From Actinomycetospora sp. NBRC 106378 (GTDB taxonomy: Bacteria; Actinomycetota; Actinomycetes; Mycobacteriales; Pseudonocardiaceae), in NCBI RefSeq assembly GCF_030269685.1, contig NZ_BSTT01000007.1:62001-126000 (forward strand): DNA of 64,000 bases. Direction: 5' to 3'. Under the pieces are notes generated by a model, which worked only from the letters and a program-made list of their open reading frames with translations, did no database searches and had not been told where the DNA came from. Made by a program: the position numbers and the translations under genes. Positions within the stretch are counted from its first letter, which is position 1; every line of letters begins with the position of its first letter. Below are positions 14,325 through 22,733 of the stretch, piece by piece.

Positions 14325-15470
14325 ATGCAGCGCAGCGGAGAGCGGATCCTCACCACCCACGTCGGCAGCCTCGCCCGTCCGGAGGCGCTGCTCGACACCA
14401 TGCGGGAGAAGGAGCACGGCCGCCCGTACGACGAGGCCGGGTTCGCCAAGCAGGTGGCCGAGGCGGTCCGCGACGTGGTGGCGAAGCAGGTCGAGGTGGG
14501 TCTCGACGTCGTGACCGACGGCGAGATGGGCAAGGTCAGCTTCGCGACCTACATCCAGGACCGCCTCGAGGGCTTCTCCCCCAGCAGCGGGGAGAAGCTG
14601 CTCCCGCCGTCGTGGCAGCTCGAGCTCGACGCCTTCCCCGGCTACTACGAGCAGTACATGGGGAAGTACACGAAGACGGTCGCGCCGATGGTGACCGTGG
14701 CGTGCGTCGGACCGGTGTCCTACTCGGGCCACGACCAGCTGCGCACCGACATCGACAACCTGAAGGCGGCGCTCGTCGGCGTCGACGCCACCGAGGCGTT
14801 CATGCCCTCGACCTCACCGCGCGGGTTCGGGCGCAACGAGTACTACGCGACCGACACCGAGTACTACACGGCCGTCGCCGAGGCGCTGCGCGAGGAGTAC
14901 CTGGCGATCGTCGACGCCGGGTTCCTGCTGCAGATCGACGACCCGTGGCTCATCGAGATCCTCTCCGACCCGGAGCTGTCCCCCGAGGAGCGACAGCGCA
15001 CCGCCGCCGAGCACGCCGAGATCGTCAACCACGCGCTGCGCGACATCCCGACCGAGAAGATCCGCCTCCACACCTGCTACGGCCTCAACCACGGGCCGCG
15101 CATCCACGACATCACGATGGCTGAGGTCGCCGGTCCGATGCTGGCGATCCGGGCGGGGGCGTACTCCTTCGAGGTCGCGAACCCGCGCCACATGCACGAG
15201 TGGACGATCTGGTCGGACGCGGCGCTGAGGGAGAAGCTCGGCGACGCGATCCTCGTCCCGGGCCTGCTCGGGCACGCCCAGAACTACGTCGAGCACCCCG
15301 ACCTGATCGCCGAGATGCTGCGCCACTACGTCGACGCCGTCGGTCGCAAGCAGGTCATCGCGGGCGCCGACTGCGGGTTCTCCTCGCGGGCGAGCTACCA
15401 GCCCGAGGTGCACCCGACCGTCGTCTGGGAGAAGTTCCGCGCCCTGCGCGCCGGCGCAGACCGCGTCTAG
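14325..15470 (+). CDS. MetE-like (cobalamin-independent methionine synthase C-domain family) protein
   Basis: A 381-residue protein like the catalytic C-terminal half of MetE. It starts MQRSGERILTTHVGSLARPE. Zinc-ligand candidates are His and Cys of RLHTCYGLNHGP and the Cys of GADCGFSS near the C terminus. It is too short for full methionine synthase (about 750 residues) and lacks the N-terminal half. Stand-alone homologues are common in actinomycetes near catabolic genes and may transfer a methyl or alkyl group to or from a thiol other than homocysteine. Its stop overlaps the stop of the convergent maleylacetate reductase by 4 bp. Substrate unknown. Confidence 0.83.
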   Translation: MQRSGERILTTHVGSLARPEALLDTMREKEHGRPYDEAGFAKQVAEAVRDVVAKQVEVGLDVVTDGEMGKVSFATYIQDRLEGFSPSSGEKLLPPSWQLELDAFPGYYEQYMGKYTKTVAPMVTVACVGPVSYSGHDQLRTDIDNLKAALVGVDATEAFMPSTSPRGFGRNEYYATDTEYYTAVAEALREEYLAIVDAGFLLQIDDPWLIEILSDPELSPEERQRTAAEHAEIVNHALRDIPTEKIRLHTCYGLNHGPRIHDITMAEVAGPMLAIRAGAYSFEVANPRHMHEWTIWSDAALREKLGDAILVPGLLGHAQNYVEHPDLIAEMLRHYVDAVGRKQVIAGADCGFSSRASYQPEVHPTVVWEKFRALRAGADRV

Positions 15471-16498
15471 ACCGGCCGCTCCCCCGCCCACGCCCGGCCG
15501 AGCAGCGACCGCAGCCCCTCGCGGGTCAGCTCGGCCGGGTTGGGATACGGGGTCCCGACGGCGAGCTCGGCCGCCCGGTCCAGGTCGGCCTCCGCCATCC
15601 CGAGCTCGCGCAGGGAGGTCGGACCACCCGCCGTCGTGACCAGGTCGAACACGCCGCCCGGAGCGTCCGGGACGTCGAGGGCCTCGGCGAGCCGGCGCAT
15701 CGCCCCGGGAGCGGCCGCGGCGTTGTAGGCCATCGCGTGCGGGAGCACGACGGTGTGGGTCGGGGCGTGCGGCAGGTCGAACGAACCGCCGAGCGTGTGG
15801 CAGAGCTTGTGGTGCAGCCCCATGCCCACCGACCCGAGGCACGTCCCCGCCAGCCACGCACCCATCAGCAGGTCGTCGCGGGCACCCGGGGTGTCGAGCC
15901 CGCGCAGGCCGGCGGCCAGCCGGCGGACGGCGTCGAGGGCGAGCAGGTCGACGACCGGGTTCGCCTGCGGCGAGTACACCGCCTCGACGGCGTGGGCGAG
16001 GGCGTTGACCGCGCTCGTGACGGTGACGTCGTGGGGCAGCGAGCGGGAGAGCTCGACGTCGTAGAGGACGGTCTCGGGGAGGATGTCCGGCGAGCTCCGC
16101 GTCGTCTTGACGCCGTCGGCGGTCTCCCCGAGGACGGGCGTGACCTCGGAGCCGGAGTACGTGGTCGGCACGATCACCTGGTCGACCCCGGTGCGCACCG
16201 CGAGCGCCTTCGCCAGGCCGGTCGCCGAGCCGCCGCCGACGGCCACGACGCAGTCGGCGTCCGCCTCGCGCAGAACGGTCAACGCCTTCTCGGTCACCGC
16301 CACCGGCGTGTGCATCGCCGCGCCCTCGAAGGTCCCAACGGCGAGCTCTCCCAGCACGGCCTCGATCCGCGCACGGTGCCGGGCGCCGGCGAGCACGAGG
16401 ATCCGGGACCGGCCGAGCCGCTCGACCTCCTCGGCGAGCCGGTCGAGACTCCCGGCGCCGAAGACGACGCGGGCGGGCTGCGCGGTGTAGACGAACAC
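15467..16498 (-). CDS. Maleylacetate reductase (iron-type alcohol dehydrogenase family)
   Basis: A 343-residue enzyme of the Fe-ADH superfamily. It begins with VFVYTAQPARVVFGAGSLDR, the usual maleylacetate reductase N terminus. VVAVGGGSATGLAKALAVRT is the NAD(P) site, and IVPTTYSGSEVTPVLGETAD is the typical family block. GLHHKLCHTLGGSFDLPHAP supplies the metal or active-site histidines. It reduces maleylacetate to 3-oxoadipate at the end of hydroxyquinol, resorcinol or chloroaromatic pathways. GTG 16498 is used although AGGAGG is only one base upstream, because no other start fits. No hydroxyquinol dioxygenase is in the window, so its pathway partner is elsewhere. Confidence 0.88.
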   Translation of the reverse strand: MFVYTAQPARVVFGAGSLDRLAEEVERLGRSRILVLAGARHRARIEAVLGELAVGTFEGAAMHTPVAVTEKALTVLREADADCVVAVGGGSATGLAKALAVRTGVDQVIVPTTYSGSEVTPVLGETADGVKTTRSSPDILPETVLYDVELSRSLPHDVTVTSAVNALAHAVEAVYSPQANPVVDLLALDAVRRLAAGLRGLDTPGARDDLLMGAWLAGTCLGSVGMGLHHKLCHTLGGSFDLPHAPTHTVVLPHAMAYNAAAAPGAMRRLAEALDVPDAPGGVFDLVTTAGGPTSLRELGMAEADLDRAAELAVGTPYPNPAELTREGLRSLLGRAWAGERPV

Positions 16499-16559
16499 GC
16501 CTCCTTCTACCGCAATGGTCAAGGGTTCAACCGTGCACGCGGCGGGGCACCCGCCCCTC

Positions 16560-17642
16560 ATGCACGCGCTCTCCCGTCCCCTGATCGTCGGCGTCACCGG
16601 CATCGTCGGCCACGCCCTCGCCGAGCGGCTCACCGTCCGCGGCGGGCACGTCCTCGGGCTGTCGCGACGCTCGTCGTCGACGGTCCGCGAGGTCGAGGGC
16701 CTGCACGCCGACCTCACCGACGCCGACGCCCTGCGCTCGACGATCGCCGGCACGCGGCCGAGCTCGGTCTTCCTCACCGCCTGGTCCCGCCAGGACACCG
16801 AGGAGGAGAACATCCGGGTCAACGGCGGGATGGTCCGCGACGTCCTCGCCGCGGCCGGTGCCGAGGGGACGGTGCAGCACGTCGCGCTGATGACGGGGCT
16901 CAAGCACTACCTCGGCCCGTTCGAGGCCTACGGCCAGGGCGACATGCCGGAGACCCCGTTCGTCGAGACCGAACCGCGCCTCGACCACCCCAACTTCTAC
17001 TACGCGCAGGAGGACGAGCTGTTCGCCGCCGCGCGCGAGCACCGGTTCTCCTGGAGCGTGCACCGGGCCCACACGGTCGTGGGGTACGCGGTCGGCAACG
17101 CCATGAACATCGCCTCGACCCTCGCCGCCTACGCTGCGCTGTGCCGCGAGACCGGCCGGCCGTTCACCTTCCCCGGCTCGCAGCAACAGTGGGACGGGCT
17201 CACCGACATGACCGACGCCGGCCAGGCCGCCGAGCAGATGATCTGGGCGACCGGGTCGCCGTCGGCCCACGACCAGGCGCTGAACGTGGTCAACGGCGAC
17301 GTCTTCCGGTGGCGCTGGATGTGGCCGCGTCTCGCCGAGTTGCTCGGGGTGAAGGCGGAGGGGTTCGACGGCACCGTCCGCCCGCTCGAGGAGCAGACCG
17401 CAGGCATGGACGACGTGTGGGCGCGGATCGCCGAGCGAGAGGGTCTCGTCGAGACCGACCTCGGCCGGGTCGCCTCGTTCTGGCACACCGACGGCGATCT
17501 CGGTCGCGACATCGAGTGCCTCACCGACATGTCGCGCTCCCGGCTCGCGGGGTTCACCGGCTACGTCCGCACAGTCGACGCGTTCGAGGCCGTGTTCGAC
17601 CGGCTCGCCGCCGACCGCATCGTCCCGCACGTCCGGACGTGA
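16560..17642 (+). CDS. PRISE-like SDR family reductase
   Basis: A 360-residue atypical SDR. The nucleotide-binding motif is near the N terminus (RPLIVGVTGIVGHALAERLT), followed by GLSRRSSSTV. The central block VALMTGLKHYLGPFEAYGQG and FYYAQEDELFAA are like the progesterone 5-beta-reductase/iridoid synthase (PRISE) group, which uses a Tyr and Lys in altered positions to reduce enones. Here K (TGLKHY) and Y (NFYYAQED) fit that pattern. ATG 16560 is chosen because the Rossmann fold starts at once; an in-frame ATG at 16515 would add 15 residues. It is divergent from maleylacetate reductase and followed by an acyl-CoA dehydrogenase 49 bp downstream. Confidence 0.8.
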   Translation: MHALSRPLIVGVTGIVGHALAERLTVRGGHVLGLSRRSSSTVREVEGLHADLTDADALRSTIAGTRPSSVFLTAWSRQDTEEENIRVNGGMVRDVLAAAGAEGTVQHVALMTGLKHYLGPFEAYGQGDMPETPFVETEPRLDHPNFYYAQEDELFAAAREHRFSWSVHRAHTVVGYAVGNAMNIASTLAAYAALCRETGRPFTFPGSQQQWDGLTDMTDAGQAAEQMIWATGSPSAHDQALNVVNGDVFRWRWMWPRLAELLGVKAEGFDGTVRPLEEQTAGMDDVWARIAEREGLVETDLGRVASFWHTDGDLGRDIECLTDMSRSRLAGFTGYVRTVDAFEAVFDRLAADRIVPHVRT

Positions 17643-17691
17643 CCTCCGCCCGCGCAGGTGCGGGAGAGCTCGAGGGCGGGAAGACACAGCC

Positions 17692-18891
17692 ATGAGCTGG
17701 AGCCGGAAGAACCTCGAGGGCGTCGAGACGCTCGCGCCCGCGGCGAGCGTGTACCTCACCCCGGAGCGGCTGGAGCTGCAGCGGGTCGCGCGGACGTTCG
17801 CGATGGAGGAGGTGCTGCCGGTCGCCGACGAGCTCGACCCGCAGCGCGCCGAGATCCCCGACGAGCTGATGGCGCGGCTCGCCGAGCTCGGCTACTTCGG
17901 CGTGATGATCGACCGCGAGCACGGCGGGCTCGGGCTCGGCGTGCTCGAGTACGCCCTGATCTGCGAGGAGCTCGCGCGGGCGTGGATGAGCGTCGCGAGC
18001 ATCATCGCCCGCGGCAACGGCACCGGGTGCGCCGGCCGCCCGGACCTGCTGGAGCGTTCCGCCCGGGGTGAGTGGATCGGCGGGATCGCGTTCTCGGAGC
18101 CCTCGGCCGGCTCGGACCTGGCCAACGTGGGCTGCCACGCCGAGCGGGACGGTGAGGATTGGGTCATCACCGGCACGAAGCGCTGGGTGGGGCACGCGAA
18201 GCGCGCCGACTTCCTGCACCTGCTCGCCCGCACCCGCGAGCCCCGTGAGGGGCACGGCCGCTCGGACGGGCTGGAGCTGTTCCTGGTCGAGAAGGCCCGC
18301 GGCGAGTTCCCCGAGGGCGTCACCGGCACCCCGATCGACAAGATCGGCTACTACGGCCTGACGACGTGGGAGCTGCAGATCGACGGGCTGCGGCTCCCGG
18401 CCGACGCGCTGCAGGACACCGGGCAGGACGAGGGCCAGGGGTTCAAGGAGTCGCTGCGCTGGCTCGGACCGGCGCGCGTGCAGACGGCGGCACGGGCCGT
18501 CGGGCTGGCGCGCGGGGCGGTCGAGGACGCGATCGCCTACGTGAAGCAGCGGGTCCAGTTCGGGCACCCGATCGGCGACCAGCAGGTGATCCGACACGCG
18601 CTCGCCGACCTCTCCGCGGACGTCGAGGCCGCCCGCCAGCTCTACCTGCACGCCGCGTGGCTGGTCGACTCCGGCGTGCGCGCGGACGTCGAGACCTCGC
18701 AGGCCAAGCTCGTGGCCTCCGAGACCGCGGAGCGGGTGACGTCGCGGGCGCTGCAGATCTTCGGTGGCAACGGCTACACCACCGAGTACTCGGCCGAGCG
18801 GTACTGGCGCGACGCCCGGCTGACCACGATCTTCGAGGGCACGTCCGAGATCCAGCGCAAGATCGTGTCGGACGCGCTGCTCACCGATTGA
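17692..18891 (+). CDS. Acyl-CoA dehydrogenase
   Basis: A 399-residue flavoenzyme that oxidises an acyl-CoA to the enoyl-CoA. Family signatures are GIAFSEPSAGSDLANVGCHA (flavin site), WVITGTKRWVGHAKRAD, and the C-terminal LQIFGGNGYTTEYSAERYWR. The catalytic Glu is present in ITTIFEG-type context (LTTIFEGTSEIQRKIV). The length is normal. It lies 49 bp downstream of the PRISE reductase on the same strand and may be in one unit. The specific acyl substrate is unknown. Two palindromes follow the stop codon. Confidence 0.92.
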   Translation: MSWSRKNLEGVETLAPAASVYLTPERLELQRVARTFAMEEVLPVADELDPQRAEIPDELMARLAELGYFGVMIDREHGGLGLGVLEYALICEELARAWMSVASIIARGNGTGCAGRPDLLERSARGEWIGGIAFSEPSAGSDLANVGCHAERDGEDWVITGTKRWVGHAKRADFLHLLARTREPREGHGRSDGLELFLVEKARGEFPEGVTGTPIDKIGYYGLTTWELQIDGLRLPADALQDTGQDEGQGFKESLRWLGPARVQTAARAVGLARGAVEDAIAYVKQRVQFGHPIGDQQVIRHALADLSADVEAARQLYLHAAWLVDSGVRADVETSQAKLVASETAERVTSRALQIFGGNGYTTEYSAERYWRDARLTTIFEGTSEIQRKIVSDALLTD

Positions 18892-19002
18892 GCGAAGGGC
18901 ACCTTCGGTCGAATAGGCGGGCCGGGGGCGCCCTTCGCCAGTGGCGCCTCCGCGGGCGAAGGGCGCCCTCGGGCGGATAGACCGACCGGAGGGCCCCTTC
19001 GC
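18892..19002. repeat. Two tandem copies of a 47-bp GCGAAGGGC palindrome
   Basis: Copy A (18892-18938) starts GCGAAGGGCACCTTCGG and ends GGGGGCGCCCTTCGC. Copy B (18956-19002) starts GCGAAGGGCGCCCTCGGGCG, has the loop ATAGA and ends GGGCCCCTTCGC. Each can fold into a long GC-rich stem. They fill the gap between the acyl-CoA dehydrogenase and the pseudouridine synthase. A third copy is at 42611-42656. They may terminate the upstream transcript. Confidence 0.7.
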
Positions 19003-19015
19003 TCACAATGGGGTG

Positions 19016-19987
19016 GTGCGCCCGCCACCGTCCCTGCCGCCCCGCTTCGGCCTCGACCCTGCGCGCATGCGGCTCCCGGTGTCGCAGGAGTGGGCGACGA
19101 TCCGCGACCACGTGGTGACGCGGGTGCCGCTGCCGGCGTCGCAGGTCGACGCCATGTTCGACGCCGGGCGCTTCCACGACGCCGACGGGCCGCTGGCGCT
19201 CGACGCGCCCTACGTCAGCGGCGGGTCGGTCTGGTTTCACCGCGACCTCCCCGACGAGGCCCCGGTCCCGTTCGGCGTCGACGTGGCGTTCCGGGACGAC
19301 CGGGTGCTGGTCGCGGACAAGCCGCACTTCCTGGCGACGATCCCGCGGGGCCGCCACGTGCGGGAGACCGCGCTCGTCCGGATGCGTGACGAGCACGGGC
19401 TGCCCGACCTCTCCCCCGCCCACCGGCTGGACCGGGTGACGGCCGGGCTCGTGCTGTTCGTCATCCACCGGGAGGACCGCGGGACTTTCCAGAACCTGTT
19501 CCGCGACCGACGGGTGTCCAAGACGTACGAGGCGATCACCCGCTACGACCCCACCCTGCCGCCGGAGCAGGTCGTCCGGTCCCGGATCGTGAAGGAACGG
19601 GGGATCGTGACCGCCCGCGAGGTCGACGGCGAGCCCAACGCCGAGACGCTCGTGGAGCTCGTCGCGCACCGCGACGATCCGGTGCTCGGACCGATCGCGC
19701 GGTACCGGCTCACTCCGCGGACCGGCCGCACCCACCAGCTGCGGCTGCACCTGTGCTCGCTCGGGATCCCGATCCTCGGCGACCCCTTCTACCCGGACCT
19801 CCGCGACGTCCCGCTGGACGACCTGCGCGCGCCGCTCCAGCTGCTCGCCCGGACCCTGGGCTGGCCCGATCCGGCGACCGGCGACCCGGTGGCGGTGCAC
19901 TCGCAGCGCACCCTGCAGGCGTGGGACGACCCGGCCGGCTGGCTCGCCGGGCCAGCGGGTACCTCCCCCCGGTGCCCGACCCGCTGA
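19016..19987 (+). CDS. RluA-family pseudouridine synthase
   Basis: A 323-residue protein. The catalytic motif HRLDRVTAGLVLFV contains the essential Asp. Other family blocks are DKPHFLATIPRG and RTGRTHQLRLHLCSLGIPIL. These enzymes isomerise specific uridines in rRNA or tRNA. The GTG at 19016 gives MRPPPSLPPRFGLDPARMRL, a common N terminus in actinomycete homologues; GTG 19013 is equally possible. It overlaps the next gene by 16 bp. The target nucleotide cannot be predicted. Confidence 0.9.
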   Translation: MRPPPSLPPRFGLDPARMRLPVSQEWATIRDHVVTRVPLPASQVDAMFDAGRFHDADGPLALDAPYVSGGSVWFHRDLPDEAPVPFGVDVAFRDDRVLVADKPHFLATIPRGRHVRETALVRMRDEHGLPDLSPAHRLDRVTAGLVLFVIHREDRGTFQNLFRDRRVSKTYEAITRYDPTLPPEQVVRSRIVKERGIVTAREVDGEPNAETLVELVAHRDDPVLGPIARYRLTPRTGRTHQLRLHLCSLGIPILGDPFYPDLRDVPLDDLRAPLQLLARTLGWPDPATGDPVAVHSQRTLQAWDDPAGWLAGPAGTSPRCPTR

Positions 19988-20481
19988 TCATCTCCGCCGT
20001 CCTCGTCCCCGACGCCCAGGCCGACCTCGACGCGCAGCGTCGGCGCTGGTTCCCCGCGGACCGGCTGCACGTCGGGGCGCACATCACCCTGTTCCACGCC
20101 CTGCCCGGGGACCTCCTCGACGACGTCCGGACCCAGCTCTCCCGCCTCACCCGGGGCGAGCGGCCCGCCATCCACGTGGGCGAGCCGTTCAAGCTCGGGC
20201 GCGGCGTGGGCCTGCGCCTGCAGTCCTCCGAGCTCGAGGGCATCCGCGGCGCGATCGCCAAGCGCTTCGAGGCGAACCTCACCGACCAGGACGCCCGGCG
20301 CTGGCGCCCGCACGTGACGATCCAGAACAAGGTGAGCCCCGACGAGGCCCGCCGGACGTTGGAGAGCGTCCGGGAAACGCACGTCCCGTACGACACCGAG
20401 GTCGATGCGCTCGCGCTGTGGCACTACCGTGGCGGCCCGTGGGAGGCGGCGGGGGACTTCGGATTCGCACGGCCGGACTAG
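19972..20481 (+). CDS. 2'-5' RNA ligase/2H phosphoesterase superfamily protein
   Basis: A 169-residue protein with the two H-x-T motifs of the 2H superfamily: HITLFHAL (about residue 38) and HVTIQNKV (about residue 112). These act on 2',3'-cyclic phosphates or 2'-5' linkages in RNA. The GTG start at 19972 overlaps the end of the pseudouridine synthase gene, which suggests coupling of two RNA-related activities. The true substrate is unknown. Confidence 0.83.
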   Translation: MPDPLIISAVLVPDAQADLDAQRRRWFPADRLHVGAHITLFHALPGDLLDDVRTQLSRLTRGERPAIHVGEPFKLGRGVGLRLQSSELEGIRGAIAKRFEANLTDQDARRWRPHVTIQNKVSPDEARRTLESVRETHVPYDTEVDALALWHYRGGPWEAAGDFGFARPD

Positions 20482-20509
20482 TCCGGACCAGCACGAACGG
20501 CGCGGACGG

Positions 20510-21535
20510 ATGCGCCCGGTGAACCCGATCGTCGCGGCGCCCATGGCGGGCGGCCCGTCCACCCCGACCCTGGTGGCCGCCGTGGCAGGGGCGGGCGCCT
20601 TCGGCTACCTCGCGGCCGGCTACCTGACCGCCGACGCGCTCGCCGCCCAGCTCGCCGAGCTCCGGCAGCGCTCGGACGCGCCGTTCGGGGTGAACCTGTT
20701 CCTGCCGGACCAGGGTCCCCGCGCCGGCCGTCGGGACCGCGCCGTCGCGGCCTTCGCGACGCGGATCGCGGGCGAGGCCCGCGCGCTGCACGTGGAGCTC
20801 GGGGACCCCCGTCCAGCCGACGATCCCGACGACGGGCCCGGGCTCGACGCGAAGATCCGGGTGCTGGCCGCGGACCCGCCGGACACCATCAGCGTCACCT
20901 TCGCCCTGCCCGACGCCGGGCGCCTGAGCGCGCTGCGGGCGACCGGCGCACGCCTGGTCGCCACCGTGACCAGCGTGGAGGAGGCCCGGGCGGCCGCCAC
21001 CGCCGGGTTCGACGGCCTGGTCGTCCAGGGCACCGACGCGGGCGGGCACCGTGGCACGCACGCGGTGGCGACCGAGCCGAACGACCTCGACACCGTCGAC
21101 CTGCTGCGGGCGATCAGGCCGTACACGGCGTTGCCGCTGGTCGCGGCCGGCGGGGTGGCGGACGCACCCGGGGTCCGTCGGGCGCTCGACGCGGGCGCGA
21201 GCCAGGTGCAGCTCGGCACGGCGTTCCTGCGTACCGACGAGGCCGGCACCTCGACGACGCATCGCGAGGCCCTGGCCGACCCCACCTTCTCCGGCACCAC
21301 CGTCACCCGCGCCTTCACCGGACGGGCGGCCCGCGCGTTGACCAACCGGTTCGCCGTGGAGCACGGTCCCGCCGCGCCCGCCGCCTATCCCGAGCTGCAC
21401 CATCTGACCCGCCCGGTCCGGACGGCGGCGGCGAAGGCCGGTGACGCGACGCGGCTGCACCTCTGGGCCGGGGTCCACTTCCGGCGGGCGGGCACCGGTC
21501 CCGCCGCCGAGGTGGTGCGGGCGCTGGTCCGATAG
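20510..21535 (+). CDS. Nitronate monooxygenase family protein
   Basis: A 341-residue FMN-dependent TIM-barrel protein. The N terminus NPIVAAPMAGGPSTPTLVAA and the flavin-binding QGTDAGGHRGTHAV are class hallmarks. VAAGGVADAPGVRRALDAGA and VQLGTAFLRTDEAG follow in the expected order. It oxidises nitronates (tautomers of nitroalkanes) using O2; some relatives are enoyl reductases. ATG 20510 begins directly at the conserved N terminus. It lies 28 bp after the 2H phosphoesterase gene on the same strand. Confidence 0.9.
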   Translation: MRPVNPIVAAPMAGGPSTPTLVAAVAGAGAFGYLAAGYLTADALAAQLAELRQRSDAPFGVNLFLPDQGPRAGRRDRAVAAFATRIAGEARALHVELGDPRPADDPDDGPGLDAKIRVLAADPPDTISVTFALPDAGRLSALRATGARLVATVTSVEEARAAATAGFDGLVVQGTDAGGHRGTHAVATEPNDLDTVDLLRAIRPYTALPLVAAGGVADAPGVRRALDAGASQVQLGTAFLRTDEAGTSTTHREALADPTFSGTTVTRAFTGRAARALTNRFAVEHGPAAPAAYPELHHLTRPVRTAAAKAGDATRLHLWAGVHFRRAGTGPAAEVVRALVR

Positions 21536-21594
21536 GACGCGTCCCGCCGCCGACGTTCGGGTACCAGCGCGCGCCGAACGGGAGGAGACGAGCC

Positions 21595-22116
21595 ATGTCC
21601 GACGGTGCCGAACCCACCGACACCAGCACGACCCGGCGCGCGGGCGACCGACTCGCCGGAGCCGTGAAGAAGGCGGCCGGAGCGGTCACGGGCAACGACA
21701 CGCTGCGCGCCGAGGGCGAACTGCAGGCCGAGCGCGCCGACGCCGAGAAGGACGCGCAGCGCGCCGAGGCCGAGGCCCGGCAGAAGCGCGAGGAGGCCGA
21801 GGCCGAGGCGCGCGCCGAGGAACTGCAGGTCGAGCGCGAGCGGCTCGCCGCCGAGGACGCGCGTAGCGAGCGTGAGGAGCGGGCCGAGGCCGAGCGCGTG
21901 GCCCGCGAGCAACGGATCGAGAGCGAGACCGCGCAGCGCGAGCAGGCGGTCTCGCAGACGGCCCGCGCCCAGGAGCAGGCCGCCCGGCGCGACGAGGCCG
22001 CCGCCGTGGCGGAGCGGGGCGAGGCGGAGAGCCGCGTGCGCGACGAGGAGCAGCGGGCCGAGGAGGCCCGCCGCACGGCGCGCACGCTCGAGCACGTCGA
22101 GGAGGAGGACCGATGA
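21595..22116 (+). CDS. CsbD-like head with long charged coiled coil
   Basis: A 173-residue protein. Residues about 15-45 (RAGDRLAGAVKKAAGAVTGN, then DTLRAEGELQAE) resemble the CsbD stress-protein family. From about residue 45 to the end it is almost only Glu, Ala, Arg and Gln with a heptad-like pattern, predicting a continuous alpha-helical coiled coil. No signal peptide or membrane helix is visible. The ATG follows GGGAGGAGAC. Its stop overlaps the next start (ATGA). It is first in a three-gene unit ending in a GH15 enzyme. A structural or stress role is likely; no enzymatic motif is present. Confidence 0.78.
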   Translation: MSDGAEPTDTSTTRRAGDRLAGAVKKAAGAVTGNDTLRAEGELQAERADAEKDAQRAEAEARQKREEAEAEARAEELQVERERLAAEDARSEREERAEAERVAREQRIESETAQREQAVSQTARAQEQAARRDEAAAVAERGEAESRVRDEEQRAEEARRTARTLEHVEEEDR

Positions 22117-22733
22117 GCAATCCGGTGTCGGCGGTGGCGGGGCCCGTGATCTCGCTGGGCTTCGGCGTGGTGCGCGTGCCGGTGGGGCTGTTGGCCCAGG
22201 TCACCGGCAACGGCGGCAACAAGGAGTGGGGGCCGTCGCTGGCGGTCGACGCGGTCGAGGGCGGCGTGCGGCAGCTCCTCGGGTCGCTGCTCGGCGACCC
22301 GGGCCTGGCGGCCCAGGGCGACGTCACCGATGCCCGGGTGCAGCAGCGGACCGAGGCCGCCGAGCGGGACCAGGCGGCGCAGGCCCGCCGCGAGGTCGCC
22401 GACGACCGCCTCGCGCAACGCCGTGAGCGCGACCAGGAGGCCAGGCAGCAGGCCCGGAAGGCCGAGCAGGAGCAGCACCAGCGGCTCGAGCGCGAGAAGC
22501 AGCAGCGTCAGCAGCAGGAGAAGGAGCGCGAGCAGGAGCACAAGCAGGCCGCGCAGCGCGAGGAGCAGCGGAAGCAGGAGATCGCCGACGAGCACGCCCA
22601 CGAGGCGCGGCGCACGCGTGTCGAGGCGGAGTCCGAGGCCGTCGAGGCCGAGCGGGCGGCCGCCGCGGCGAAGGCCGAGGCACTCGACCTCGCGAACGCG
22701 AAGGAGAAGGCGAAGAACGCCCGCAAGCAGTGA
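22113..22733 (+). CDS. Coiled-coil protein of unknown function
   Basis: A 206-residue protein. The first 70 residues (MSNPVSAVAGPVISLGFGVV onward) are moderately hydrophobic with GLLAQVTGNGGNKEWGPSLA and could form an amphipathic or peripheral membrane segment. From about residue 72 it is a very charged helix rich in Gln, Glu, Arg and Lys with many REQE/EREK-type runs. It does not match a family I know. Both ends overlap neighbours by 4 bp (ATGA upstream, GTGA downstream). The shared composition with the previous gene suggests the two helices pair, perhaps as a filament or scaffold. Confidence 0.72.
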   Translation: MSNPVSAVAGPVISLGFGVVRVPVGLLAQVTGNGGNKEWGPSLAVDAVEGGVRQLLGSLLGDPGLAAQGDVTDARVQQRTEAAERDQAAQARREVADDRLAQRRERDQEARQQARKAEQEQHQRLEREKQQRQQQEKEREQEHKQAAQREEQRKQEIADEHAHEARRTRVEAESEAVEAERAAAAAKAEALDLANAKEKAKNARKQ

